Of a stretch of DNA of 64,000 nt, positions 35,916 to 45,258 are shown one piece after another. The stretch is from JAFDBW01 sp963825575 (GTDB taxonomy: Bacteria > Desulfobacterota > Desulfuromonadia > Desulfuromonadales > BM103): positions 62,001 to 126,000 of the forward strand of contig CAWGUB010000021.1 of assembly GCA_963825575.1 (NCBI GenBank), in the 5' to 3' direction. Made by a program: the position numbers and the translations under genes. Position 1 is the first letter of the stretch. Every line of letters starts with the position of its first letter. Under the pieces are notes generated by a model that did not search any database, was not told where the DNA came from, and was given only the letters and a program-made list of their open reading frames with translations.

Positions 35916-35940
35916 AGCCCGGCATAGCCGGGCTTTTTTT
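35916..35940 (+). terminator. Intrinsic terminator after M23 peptidase gene
   Basis: AGCCCGGC (35916-35923) and GCCGGGCT (35927-35934) around ATA, followed by a run of T to 35940. Confidence 0.88.
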
Positions 35941-36157
35941 GTGTCATCTTGACGTCAAAGAGCGTTGCACCGTCGAGGTTGTCATAAAAAGATGAAATTT
36001 TTTAATGGAGGACCCTGAAAGAAAACCTTTGTTCCTTAAAAAATAATGTATTCAGCTAATTGACTAATTCAAACCTTCGGATATCATCTGAACTAGAAGT
36101 ATGAAAATACCCAGGGTGGGTTTTACAGAAATCTCAAATTACAAAAGGAGTAGTGTG

Positions 36158-37228
36158 ATGAAACAGGTTTGCAGGTATTTGATGGTCGTTTTGGCATTGC
36201 TGCTGGTCAGCGGCCTGGTTGCACCGGCTGACGTGTCAGCGGAGATGGTCAAGAAAGTGGACAACTTTGTCATTTTCATCGACCAGTCGGGTTCGATGGC
36301 GTGGGCAAAAGCAACCCCCGGAAATCAGAAATTTGAGCAGTCCGTCGATGCGGTCAAACGTCTGGAGCAGGTGACGCCGGAACTCGGCTACAATAGTTCC
36401 GTTGCCGTGTTTGCCCCCTACAAGACGGTGACGCAGCCGGCAACCTTTAAGAAAGGGGCTCTTGCACCCGCAGCGGCAGGTGTTTCACCACCTTTCAACT
36501 ACATGACGCCGATGGGGGATGGGCTGAGTGAAGTTGCTCCCCTAATTGACAGCCTGTCCGGGAAAACAGCCCTGATCGTGTTTACTGACGGAGTGTCGAA
36601 TACCGGTTCGGATGCGGTCGCCCAGGCCAAAGAGCTTTACGCTAAAAACGGCTCTAATCTCTGCATCCACGTAGTCAGTTATGCCGACACCCCGGTGGGC
36701 GAGCAGACCATCTCGGCAATCCGCGAGCTTTCGGGTTGCAGTGTTGTCGCGGATGGCAAGTCTCTGGCCTCCGACGCTGCCATGGCACAGTTTGCCAAGG
36801 ATGTCCTTTACGAAGAGCGGACTCCTGCACCGGCGCCGAAACCTGCGCCGAAACCGGTTCCGGTTCCGGTTCCTGTTGCTGCTCCGGTTGCCAAAGAAGT
36901 GGTCACATTCAACCTGCTGTTCGGTTTTGACAAGGCGGCAATCACCGACGAAATGATTCCCGTCCTTGAGCAGGTCAAGATGATCCTGGATGAAGAGCCA
37001 GGTACTGACTTCGTCCTTTCCGGTCATACCGATTCGACCGGTCCCGAGGCTTACAACCAGGGCCTCTCCGAACGTCGTGCAGCATCGGTCAAAAAATGGC
37101 TGGTCAGCGACGGAGTCGCTGAATCCAGGCTGCAGGCCAAGGGTTATGGTGAAACCCAAGCCAAGTATGACAACTCAACCAAAGAGGGCAGAAAGCTCAA
37201 CCGAAGAGTGGAGATGATGTCCAAGTAA
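36158..37228 (+). CDS. Secreted von Willebrand A - OmpA fusion protein
   Basis: 356 residues: signal peptide (cleavage probably after DVSA), a vWA domain with an intact MIDAS start DQSGS (D42, S44, S46) and FTDGVSN, a proline/alanine/lysine-rich linker (about 230-260, PAPKP/PVPVP repeats) and a C-terminal OmpA peptidoglycan-binding domain (LLFGFDKAAI, LSGHTDSTGPEAYNQGLSERRA, GYGE, NRRVEMM). It should sit in the periplasm, bound to the wall, with a metal-dependent adhesion domain. AAGGAG before ATG 36158 sets the start; the frame is open 19 codons upstream. Confidence 0.9.
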   Translation: MKQVCRYLMVVLALLLVSGLVAPADVSAEMVKKVDNFVIFIDQSGSMAWAKATPGNQKFEQSVDAVKRLEQVTPELGYNSSVAVFAPYKTVTQPATFKKGALAPAAAGVSPPFNYMTPMGDGLSEVAPLIDSLSGKTALIVFTDGVSNTGSDAVAQAKELYAKNGSNLCIHVVSYADTPVGEQTISAIRELSGCSVVADGKSLASDAAMAQFAKDVLYEERTPAPAPKPAPKPVPVPVPVAAPVAKEVVTFNLLFGFDKAAITDEMIPVLEQVKMILDEEPGTDFVLSGHTDSTGPEAYNQGLSERRAASVKKWLVSDGVAESRLQAKGYGETQAKYDNSTKEGRKLNRRVEMMSK

Positions 37229-37253
37229 CAAGTTCCATGTCTTGAGCGCAATC

Positions 37254-37289
37254 CCGGCCAGGCGTCTGTATGCGCCTGGCCGGCTTTTT
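37254..37289 (+). terminator. Intrinsic terminator after vWA-OmpA gene
   Basis: CCGGCCAGGCG (37254-37264) pairs with CGCCTGGCCGG (37273-37283) around an 8-base loop, then CTTTTT. Confidence 0.9.
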
Positions 37290-37508
37290 AGAGTGTGAAT
37301 TGCGTGACAAAAAATGTGGCGTTTGTATCTATTTCGCTGTGCCGTCTGACAAAGAATGTCATTCGTTGGCTTGATTTCAGTTGTTGTGAAAAGATGGAAT
37401 AATGCACTTGCTCAGGTAAATTCAGTGGTTTACAGGTCCGCGGCCTTTTCTGGTACGGTCATTGCTACGTAACAGGCAAGAGACTAATGACCCAGCAGGA
37501 GGTGCGAG

Positions 37509-37964
37509 ATGAAAATCATACGAAGGATCACACTGGTGGCTACACTCTGCTTTTTCTGTCTGCCTATAACCTCCATGGATGTTGCGTTGGCAAGCACACA
37601 GAAATCTGCGACCCCGGACAAAAAACTTGCAGAAAAGCATGCGGACTTTGAGAACTTTGCCCATTCCAAGGTAGAGCAGTTAAACCGCAACCACAAATTC
37701 GCCCGTTGCCGTATGCTTGTAAAAAAACAGGCGGACGGCACATACCTGGCACGTTACCACCAGATTGACGATTCGTCCCTGAAGGTCAAGGTGATGCGTT
37801 CGAAGTCGAATTCAATCCCGTTTGTCGGAATCATTTCATACAAGGAGCAGGTTCTGGAGTCCTCCGCGAAAACTCCGGGAACATTCGACGACAACCAGTT
37901 TGCGGTTGTCAAGATTATTCCCAACCGGCATATCTTCAGCTACAATAAGGGGAGCTGGAATTAA
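37509..37964 (+). CDS. Secreted protein of unknown function
   Basis: 151 residues with a typical signal peptide (MKIIRRITLVATLCFFCLPI, cleavage likely near ALA-ST). The mature part of about 122 residues is basic, has one cysteine (ARC) and alternating hydrophobic patterning suggesting a beta-rich fold (GTYLARYHQID, SLKVKVMRSK). I do not recognise a family. GGAGGTGCGAG before the ATG is an excellent ribosome site, and a terminator follows, so it is a monocistronic gene between the vWA-OmpA gene and secA. Confidence 0.75.
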   Translation: MKIIRRITLVATLCFFCLPITSMDVALASTQKSATPDKKLAEKHADFENFAHSKVEQLNRNHKFARCRMLVKKQADGTYLARYHQIDDSSLKVKVMRSKSNSIPFVGIISYKEQVLESSAKTPGTFDDNQFAVVKIIPNRHIFSYNKGSWN

Positions 37965-38007
37965 CCCGCCACTTCACCTACCAATACACCAGTACTGATC
38001 ACACCGT

Positions 38008-38040
38008 AATCCCCGGGCTCACTCCCGGGGATTGTTGTTT
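38008..38040 (+). terminator. Terminator-like hairpin upstream of secA
   Basis: AATCCCCGGG (38008-38017) pairs with CCCGGGGATT (38024-38033), loop six bases, followed by GTTGTTT. Very stable stem but an imperfect T-tract. Confidence 0.65.
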
Positions 38041-38212
38041 CATGAAGGGGCCGGGGTGCAGAAAGTGTGACACTTGGCCATGAACGACCAGACCTGTTTA
38101 ACCTTGTGAGCCCAATCTCAGCTGTGTTAAAATTCGCAATTCTGAATGGAATGAACCAGCTCGAGTTTTACTGATAATTTCACCGGGAACTTGCCGGTTG
38201 ACGGAGTGCCAG

Positions 38213-40903
38213 ATGATAGGAAGTGTGCTGAAAAAGATCGTTGGCAGCAAGAATGATCGCGATTTGAAAAGACTGCAACAGACGGTTGAGCAGATCAATG
38301 CCCTGGAACCGGAAATCAAGGCTTTGTCTGACGCCGCCCTGACCGGGAAAACAGTTGAATTACGCGGCCGTCTGGCAAACGGTGAAACGCTTGACGACCT
38401 TCTGCCGGAAGCCTTCGCCGTTGTCCGTGAAGCATCGGTGCGAACCCTGGGGATGCGTCACTTTGATGTCCAGATGATCGGTGGCATGGTTCTCCACGCG
38501 GGCAAAATCGCCGAGATGAAAACCGGTGAGGGTAAAACCCTCATGTCGACGCTACCGGTGTATCTCAATGCTCTGGCCGGCAGAGGTGTGCATGTTATTA
38601 CGGTCAACGACTACCTGGCTAAACGTGACGCCGAATGGATGGGCAAGGTCTATAACTTCCTGGGAATGGAAGTTGATTGCATTATTCATGGTCGTACCGA
38701 TGAGCAGCGCAAGGCTGCTTATAAAGCCGATATCACCTATGGCACCAATAACGAATTCGGCTTCGATTATCTTCGGGACAACATGAAGTTCGCCCTTGAG
38801 GATTATGTCCAACGCGACCTTTATTATGCCATTGTCGACGAAGTTGACTCCATCCTGATCGACGAAGCACGTACCCCGCTGATTATCTCCGGGCCGACCG
38901 ATGCAACCAGCGAACTCTACTTTGCTGCCGACAAAATAATTCCTCGCCTGCAAAAAGGTGAGATGGTCGAAGACCGCGAGGGCCAGATCGGTCGGACCTT
39001 TCGTTCCTATACCGGGGATTATACCGTGGACGAAAAGTCCAAGGCAGCCACCCTGACCGAAGAAGGGGTCTTGAAGGTCGAAAAACTACTGGGAGTTGAA
39101 AACCTTTACGAGCCGGGCAATATGGCTATCCTTCACCACGTCAACCAGGCTCTCAGGGCTCATGCGATCTTCAAGCGTGATGTTGATTACGTCGTCAAGG
39201 ATGGCGAGGTTCTGATTGTCGACGAATTTACCGGCCGCCTCATGCCGGGCCGGCGCTGGGGGGATGGCCAGCATCAGGCCATCGAGGCCAAGGAAGGGTT
39301 GAAAATTGAACGCGAGAACCAGACCCTGGCGACGATCACCTTCCAGAATTATTTCCGCATGTACGAAAAACTTGCCGGGATGACCGGTACGGCCGATACC
39401 GAGGCCGCCGAATTTGGCCAGATTTACAAACTCGAAGTTGTCGTCATACCGACCAACCAGCCGATGATTCGCATCGACCAGGCCGATGTTATCTACAAGA
39501 CGGAGAAGGAAAAATTCCGTGCAGTAATTGAAGACATTCACGAGCGCCATGAGACCGGGCAACCAGTTCTGGTCGGAACGATTACTATCGAGAATTCAGA
39601 ACGGCTCTCTGAGTTGCTGAAAAAGCGTGGGGTCCCGCATCATGTATTGAATGCCAAACACCATGAACGCGAAGCTGAGATCGTCGCCCAGGCCGGACGC
39701 AAGGGCTCGGTTACGATTGCGACCAATATGGCCGGTCGCGGCACCGATATTGTCCTCGGCGGCAACCCGGAATTACTCGCCAAGCGTGAAGCCGCCGCTG
39801 CCGATAATCCGGAAGAAGCTTTTGCCCAGGCATTTGAGAGGCACATGGCAACCTGTGCTGCCGAGAAACAGGAAGTCCTCGAGGCCGGAGGCCTGTACAT
39901 CCTGGGAACCGAGCGTCATGAATCAAGGCGTATTGACAATCAGCTGCGAGGCCGATCAGGACGCCAGGGCGATCCGGGTGAAAGTCGTTTCTATATGAGC
40001 CTGGAGGACGACCTGCTGCGGATATTCGGTTCCCACCGGGTTTCATTTGTCATGGACAAGCTCAAGGTTCCGGAAGGGGAAGCCATTGAGCATGGCATGA
40101 TTTCCAAGGCCATAGAAGGCGCCCAGAAAAAAGTCGAGGCCCACAACTTCGAGATTCGTAAACATCTGATCGATTATGATGACGTCATGAATCGTCAGCG
40201 CGAGGTGATCTACACGCAACGCAAGGAAGTCCTGGCCGGTGAGAATATTCGCGAAACCCTCGAGGCGATACTCGATGAAATAACTGAAGATATTGTGGCG
40301 ACATTTTGTCCGGAAAAAACTCCTTCCAGCGAATGGGACTGGAAGACCTTGTCAATTGATTTTGCCAACCAGTTCAATTTCTTGCCGGAGTTGCCAGAGC
40401 AGGACAAAAACCTCAAGCCGGAAGACCTGGAAGCCAGCCTCAAGGCTCAGGTGACAACACGCCTGGCTGAACGGGAAGAGTCCTTCACGACACCGGTCCT
40501 TGAACACCTGATGAAGGTGTTGCTGTTGCAGACGATCGACACCCAGTGGAAAGACCATCTGCTCTCCATCGACCACCTCAAAGAGGGGATCGGCATGCGT
40601 GCCTACGCGCAGCGTAATCCGAAAGAAGAGTACAAACGCGAAGCCTACGACCTGTTCATGACGATGATGGGGCGGATCCGGCAGGAAGTTTCACAGAAGC
40701 TTTTCCTTGTGCAGCTGGCGCGCGAAGAAGAAGTGGTAGAGATGGAAGCTGAGCAGCGTCGCCAACGACTTGCACTGACCCGTCAAAGTGGTCCGCAGAC
40801 CGCTGGGCAAAGTCCTGTCAAGCGTGAAGAAGACAAGGTCGGCCGGAATGACCCCTGCCCCTGCGGGAGTGGCAAGAAATATAAGAAATGTTGCGGACAG
40901 TAA
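38213..40903 (+). CDS. secA: Protein translocase ATPase SecA
   Basis: 896 residues. The SecA N-terminus MIGSVLKKIVGSKNDRDLKRL, Walker A EMKTGEGKTLMS (about 100), DEVDSILIDEARTPL, DYVVKDGEVLIVDEFTGR, the helicase motif ATNMAGRGTDI and the DNQLRGRSGRQGDPG segment are present, and the C-terminal zinc motif RNDPCPCGSGKKYKKCC binds SecB. It drives preprotein export at the inner membrane. GGAG six bases before ATG 38213 sets the start; a TTG five codons upstream is not it. Confidence 0.97.
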   Translation: MIGSVLKKIVGSKNDRDLKRLQQTVEQINALEPEIKALSDAALTGKTVELRGRLANGETLDDLLPEAFAVVREASVRTLGMRHFDVQMIGGMVLHAGKIAEMKTGEGKTLMSTLPVYLNALAGRGVHVITVNDYLAKRDAEWMGKVYNFLGMEVDCIIHGRTDEQRKAAYKADITYGTNNEFGFDYLRDNMKFALEDYVQRDLYYAIVDEVDSILIDEARTPLIISGPTDATSELYFAADKIIPRLQKGEMVEDREGQIGRTFRSYTGDYTVDEKSKAATLTEEGVLKVEKLLGVENLYEPGNMAILHHVNQALRAHAIFKRDVDYVVKDGEVLIVDEFTGRLMPGRRWGDGQHQAIEAKEGLKIERENQTLATITFQNYFRMYEKLAGMTGTADTEAAEFGQIYKLEVVVIPTNQPMIRIDQADVIYKTEKEKFRAVIEDIHERHETGQPVLVGTITIENSERLSELLKKRGVPHHVLNAKHHEREAEIVAQAGRKGSVTIATNMAGRGTDIVLGGNPELLAKREAAAADNPEEAFAQAFERHMATCAAEKQEVLEAGGLYILGTERHESRRIDNQLRGRSGRQGDPGESRFYMSLEDDLLRIFGSHRVSFVMDKLKVPEGEAIEHGMISKAIEGAQKKVEAHNFEIRKHLIDYDDVMNRQREVIYTQRKEVLAGENIRETLEAILDEITEDIVATFCPEKTPSSEWDWKTLSIDFANQFNFLPELPEQDKNLKPEDLEASLKAQVTTRLAEREESFTTPVLEHLMKVLLLQTIDTQWKDHLLSIDHLKEGIGMRAYAQRNPKEEYKREAYDLFMTMMGRIRQEVSQKLFLVQLAREEEVVEMEAEQRRQRLALTRQSGPQTAGQSPVKREEDKVGRNDPCPCGSGKKYKKCCGQ

Positions 40904-40931
40904 GAGCGCATAAGCTAAACGGAGTGACTGC

Positions 40932-42170
40932 ATGGCCCCAGGCCCCGGTGCACACTGCTTGAAATTACTGCTTCTGGAGGCAAAGCCGGACAGTCTGGCA
41001 GCCGTCCGTGATGTCTGGCCAGATGCAGAGATTTATGTAGGGGCTGATGACCAGACACCGGGTGCTGTTGACCAGGTGTCACAGAAAAAAATCCAGCTGG
41101 TCGTCTGTGACATGACGGCTATTGATTCTCCGGGCTTCCGGACCATTCAGTCTCTCCGACGGACTGACCCTGATCTGCCTCTGGTTGCAGTCCTGCCTGA
41201 GCCTTCTCTGCCCCTGGCACTCACGGCTTTCCGCAATGGCGTTAACGATGTCCTGATCCACCCGCTTGACAAAGCAGCCCTGTTGGACGCCCGGAATCGG
41301 ATTTTTGCCCGACTGCAGCAGGATGTGCAGAAGACGATTGACCCCCAGACTGTACTGGCTATTGAAAACATGAAGCTCGTGGGTCGTCTTCAGGAGAAGA
41401 ACAGAGAGGCCGAACTCGCTCACGCAGCGCTGGTCAAACTTCATGAGGATCGGACACGCTTTGTCTGCAACCTGTCTCATGAATTGAAGACCCCACTTAC
41501 TTCGGTACTCGGTTTTGCAGATCTTTTGCACAACTTTTATGATCAGGTGGATCCAGCCCGTTTGCAGGAATATGTTGCCAGGATCTACGACAAGGGCAAA
41601 GATCTGGAACGTCTGCTGACCGGGATGCTCCGGCTTTTTTCCCTCGACTCAGGCAACGAGGACTGGCAATGGCAGGAACTCTCGCTCAGAGACTTCCTTG
41701 CACAGGTGTTGCAGAAATATGAAGATGAAATAGATGCAAAACAACTGGATCTCCGGGTTAAACTGCAGGGGGACCTGATGCCGATTAGAGGAGACCAGGA
41801 CAAGCTCGAGGTTCTGCTTGATGCACTGGTCGACAATGCGGTCAAATTTAACCGAACAGACGGCCTGCTGTCGATCAATGCCGAGAATATGACAAGGCGT
41901 GGCAAAGCGATGGTTTGTCTGCAGATATTCAACCAGGGGCAATCAGTGCCACACGAGCATGCTGAGGATATCTTCCAGGGCTATTCACAACTGGGTGAAC
42001 TGGATGCAGACAAACCGAGTGGGGTAGGGATCGGTCTGGCGACGTGCCGGGCGATCCTGCGCCAGATGTATGGGGAAATTTACCTGGAGCCGAGTGAGGG
42101 CGGGGAGGGGACATCAATTGCTCTTTTCCTGCCAACCACGGAAACAGAAATGGAGTTGAATTATGGCTGA
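40932..42170 (+). CDS. Hybrid histidine kinase (receiver-like domain + HisKA/HATPase)
   Basis: 412 residues, no membrane span. A receiver-like domain (about 10-125; VVCDMTA supplies the Asp, and the usual Lys position reads IHPLD, so it is partly degenerate) is followed by a short coiled coil, a HisKA domain with FVCNLSHELKTPLTSVLGF (phospho-His about residue 182) and an HATPase domain with DNAVKF, then VGIGLATCRAI. A soluble kinase. It starts 28 bases after secA and overlaps argJ by 8 bases, so it is made from the secA-argJ transcript. Confidence 0.88.
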   Translation: MAPGPGAHCLKLLLLEAKPDSLAAVRDVWPDAEIYVGADDQTPGAVDQVSQKKIQLVVCDMTAIDSPGFRTIQSLRRTDPDLPLVAVLPEPSLPLALTAFRNGVNDVLIHPLDKAALLDARNRIFARLQQDVQKTIDPQTVLAIENMKLVGRLQEKNREAELAHAALVKLHEDRTRFVCNLSHELKTPLTSVLGFADLLHNFYDQVDPARLQEYVARIYDKGKDLERLLTGMLRLFSLDSGNEDWQWQELSLRDFLAQVLQKYEDEIDAKQLDLRVKLQGDLMPIRGDQDKLEVLLDALVDNAVKFNRTDGLLSINAENMTRRGKAMVCLQIFNQGQSVPHEHAEDIFQGYSQLGELDADKPSGVGIGLATCRAILRQMYGEIYLEPSEGGEGTSIALFLPTTETEMELNYG

Positions 42171-43362
42171 ACCTACTTTAGCTGTTCCCAGGGGGTTCCG
42201 GGCTGCAGCCTGCAGTTCGGGAATCAAGAAGTCCGGAAAGCTGGATATGGCATTGATCTGTGCCGACCAACCTGTTGAGTGCGCCGGTGTCTTTACCACC
42301 AACAAGGTTGTCGCTGCCCCGGTCAAGCTGACTGAATCCAGGGTACGCCAAGGCCTCTGTCAGGCGATCCTCATCAACAGCGGTAACGCCAATGCATGCA
42401 CTGGCGAAAAGGGGTTGCAGGATGCGAAATATTGCGGTGACCTGGTCGCCGAGGCTTTGGATATCGCTCCGGAATTTGTTGCCGTTGCTTCAACGGGGGT
42501 CATCGGCGTGCCTCTGCCAATGCATTGCTTTGACGGGCACGTTTCAACCCTGTGCAGAATGTTGGGCAGCGACCAGTTTGACGGTGCTGCCAGAGCAATG
42601 ATGACAACCGACGCCTTTCCTAAAATGAGCTGTCGGACCGTTCATCTCGAAGGTGCTGAAATCAATATCCTTGGGTTGGCCAAAGGCGCCGGCATGATTC
42701 ATCCTGATATGGCGACCATGCTTGCATTCATCCTGACCGATGCCGTCCTGGCAGACGGGCTTCTGGAAGCTTCTCTGAAGAAAGCGGTCAATGCTTCATT
42801 CAACCGCATTACGGTAGATCGCGATACCTCAACCAATGATATGGCCCTGCTGCTGGCGAGCGGTGCCGCGGGAAATGACGAGATCGTACAGGGCTCCAGT
42901 GAACTGGAGCAGTTTGAACGGGTTCTCGACGAAGTCATGCTGGACCTGGCAAAAATGATTGCCCGCGATGGCGAGGGCGCCACCAAGCTGGTGCGGATCG
43001 AGATCGAAGGCGCGGGCAGTGATGCCGACGCCCTGGTTGCCGCCCGCAGCGTTGCCACATCGCAACTGGTCAAGACAGCCTTCTTCGGCGAAGATGCAAA
43101 CTGGGGGCGGATCATTGCCGCAGTTGGTTATGCGGGAGTCGAGATCGACCCTGATCAGGTCAGCATCAGGTTTGATAATGTTGCAATGGTTGAAAAAGGG
43201 CTCGGCCTTGGCCCGGAGCAGGAAGTCATAGCCAGCGAAGTGTTGAAGAAACCAGAGTTTACCGTGACGGTCAATTTGGGCTCAGGTGATGGCAGTGCCT
43301 ATTATTATACCTCTGACCTTACCTATGATTATGTGAAGATCAATGCAGCTTACCGTACCTGA
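42163..43362 (+). CDS. argJ: Bifunctional ornithine acetyltransferase / N-acetylglutamate synthase
   Basis: 399 residues. The self-cleavage site with its nucleophile threonine is in KGAGMIHPDMATMLAFI (MAT-ML, about residue 186), which makes alpha and beta chains. LINSGNANACTGEKG, STGVIG and the C-terminal GSGDGSAYYYTSDLTYDYVKINAAYRT are standard. Transfers acetyl from N-acetylornithine to glutamate in the arginine cycle. Whether it also uses acetyl-CoA is not visible. Overlaps the kinase gene. Confidence 0.96.
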   Translation: MAEPTLAVPRGFRAAACSSGIKKSGKLDMALICADQPVECAGVFTTNKVVAAPVKLTESRVRQGLCQAILINSGNANACTGEKGLQDAKYCGDLVAEALDIAPEFVAVASTGVIGVPLPMHCFDGHVSTLCRMLGSDQFDGAARAMMTTDAFPKMSCRTVHLEGAEINILGLAKGAGMIHPDMATMLAFILTDAVLADGLLEASLKKAVNASFNRITVDRDTSTNDMALLLASGAAGNDEIVQGSSELEQFERVLDEVMLDLAKMIARDGEGATKLVRIEIEGAGSDADALVAARSVATSQLVKTAFFGEDANWGRIIAAVGYAGVEIDPDQVSIRFDNVAMVEKGLGLGPEQEVIASEVLKKPEFTVTVNLGSGDGSAYYYTSDLTYDYVKINAAYRT

Positions 43363-43405
43363 TAAACGGGGTTGGACCGGAGCAAGCTGAACGGATATTC
43401 GGGTT

Positions 43406-44074
43406 ATGGATTCTCCGGCAAAATTTATCGATCATACCTTGCTTAAACCGGATACCAGCAAAGCTGAAATTGCCGAACTCTGCGAGGAAGCCGTTGAATA
43501 CGGATTCGCATCGGTCTGTGTGCCTCCGGTTTTCGTATCACAAGCCAGTCAACTCCTGTATGGGTCCGAGGTTGCGGTCTGTACCGTAATTGGTTTTCCG
43601 CTTGGCTATCAAACCACGGAAGCCAAGGTGTTCGAAGCACATCAGGCTATCGCCTCCGGCGCCGGGGAAATTGATATGGTTATCCAACTTGGCGCCGCGC
43701 GCATGGCAGATTTTGCGGCAGTGCGTGACGAGATCCGCAAGGTTGTCGCTGCTGCCGAAAACTGCCTGGTTAAAGTGATCATCGAGTGCTGCCTTTTTGA
43801 TCTTTCCGTCAAACGCAGACTGGCTGAAATTGTCGTTGAAAGCGGCGCCGGTTATATCAAGACCTCAACCGGGTTTGCCGCTGCGGGTGCGACTCTGGAA
43901 GATGTCCGTCTGCTCGATCGAGTGATTGTCGGCAGAATCGGGGTCAAAGCGGCTGGTGGTATCCGCGACTGGCCGGCTTGCGAGCTGATGCTGGCAGCAG
44001 GTGCGAGTCGTATCGGTACCAGCGCCGGTGTAAAGATCGTGCAACAATGGCGGAACAGCCAAGGTCTGATATGA
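43406..44074 (+). CDS. deoC: Deoxyribose-phosphate aldolase
   Basis: 222 residues. IDHTLLKPDTS at the N-terminus, VIGFPLGYQTTEAKVFE, EIDMVI, VKVIIECCLF and the Schiff-base lysine in GYIKTSTGF (about 151-159), then VKAAGGIRDW. Splits deoxyribose 5-phosphate to glyceraldehyde 3-phosphate and acetaldehyde. Overlaps the deoB start (ATGA), forming a deoxynucleoside salvage pair. Confidence 0.96.
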   Translation: MDSPAKFIDHTLLKPDTSKAEIAELCEEAVEYGFASVCVPPVFVSQASQLLYGSEVAVCTVIGFPLGYQTTEAKVFEAHQAIASGAGEIDMVIQLGAARMADFAAVRDEIRKVVAAAENCLVKVIIECCLFDLSVKRRLAEIVVESGAGYIKTSTGFAAAGATLEDVRLLDRVIVGRIGVKAAGGIRDWPACELMLAAGASRIGTSAGVKIVQQWRNSQGLI

Positions 44075-45249
44075 CGCGGAAAAGTGCACGTGTCATCTGG
44101 ATTGTTCTGGACGGTGTCGGCCTGGAAGCCCTCCCTGATGCGATGGAGTATGGCGATGAGGATGCCGCTACTCTGCCCCACGTCGCGTCGGCCTGTGGCG
44201 GACTGAATTTGCCTAATATGCAAGAGTTGGGTCTTGGATGTCTCGCCGAAATCGCGGGAGTGCCGCCCGTTAGCGCTCCTGCCGGAGTTTATGGCCGCCT
44301 TGCCGAGAGATCCTCCGGCAAGGACAGCATTATCGGTCACTGGGAGTTGGCAGGTGTCGTGGTGGACAAGCCCTTTGCCACCTACCCGCAAGGTTTTCCT
44401 CTCGAGTTGATCAGACGCTTTGCCGAAATTTCCGGTGCACAGCCACTGGGCAATGTCTCGGCCGGAGGCATCTCTATCCTCAAGGAATATGGTGCGGAGC
44501 ATATCAGGACCGGACGACCGATTCTGTACACGAGTGTCGACTCCGTCTTCCAGATAGCAGCACACGAAGAAATCCTGCCGCCCGAGAAATTGTACGATCT
44601 ATGTCTGGCCGTCAAGGCTCTGACCGATGAATATGGTATTGCCCGAGTAATTGCCCGACCTTTTGCTGGTGATATCCAGAGCGGGTTCCGACGTACTCCA
44701 GGACGCAAGGATTTCCCTACTCCTCCCCCGCAAACGACTCTCCTCGAATGTCTGACTGCAGAGGGCTATGCGGTCTCGGCCGTGGGTAAGATCAACGACC
44801 TGTTTGCAGGGCGTGGGATTGACCGTAGTGTCGCAACAGTTGACAATAAGGATGGCATGGAGAAGATCGTTGCCGCGCTTGCGGCGATGGACAGGGGGCT
44901 GTTGATGGCGAACCTGATCGATTTCGATATGGCTTACGGCCACCGTAAAGACGCTATTGGCTTCGGTCGTGCGCTGGAGGAGTTTGATGCCTGGTTGCCG
45001 GAGCTTTTCAACGCAATGCGATCTGCAGATCTGCTTGTAATCTGCGCCGATCATGGCTGCGACCCTACTACGCCGGGCAGCGACCACACGCGCGAGTATG
45101 TCCCTGCTTTACTCTGGTCAAAAGCTATGGAGAGAGGGCGTGCTTTGGGGGACCGTCAGTCATTTGCTGACATTGCTGCAACTTTGGCTGATTTTTTCCA
45201 GGTACCTAGAGTGCTGGCCGGAGAGAGCTTCGTGGGACTGCTCGTTTGA
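44071..45249 (+). CDS. deoB: Phosphopentomutase
   Basis: 392 residues, alkaline-phosphatase superfamily. Metal ligands are visible in IVLDGVGLEALPDA, KDSIIGHWELAG (catalytic Thr/Ser region), NLIDFDMAYGHRKD and CADHGCDPTTPGSDHTREYVP. Interconverts (deoxy)ribose 1- and 5-phosphate, feeding deoC. ATG 44071 overlaps the deoC stop; the frame is open 31 codons upstream but lies in deoC. Convergent with the REC-PilZ gene only 9 bases away. Confidence 0.95.
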   Translation: MTRKSARVIWIVLDGVGLEALPDAMEYGDEDAATLPHVASACGGLNLPNMQELGLGCLAEIAGVPPVSAPAGVYGRLAERSSGKDSIIGHWELAGVVVDKPFATYPQGFPLELIRRFAEISGAQPLGNVSAGGISILKEYGAEHIRTGRPILYTSVDSVFQIAAHEEILPPEKLYDLCLAVKALTDEYGIARVIARPFAGDIQSGFRRTPGRKDFPTPPPQTTLLECLTAEGYAVSAVGKINDLFAGRGIDRSVATVDNKDGMEKIVAALAAMDRGLLMANLIDFDMAYGHRKDAIGFGRALEEFDAWLPELFNAMRSADLLVICADHGCDPTTPGSDHTREYVPALLWSKAMERGRALGDRQSFADIAATLADFFQVPRVLAGESFVGLLV

Positions 45250-45258
45250 CGTGTGTCG

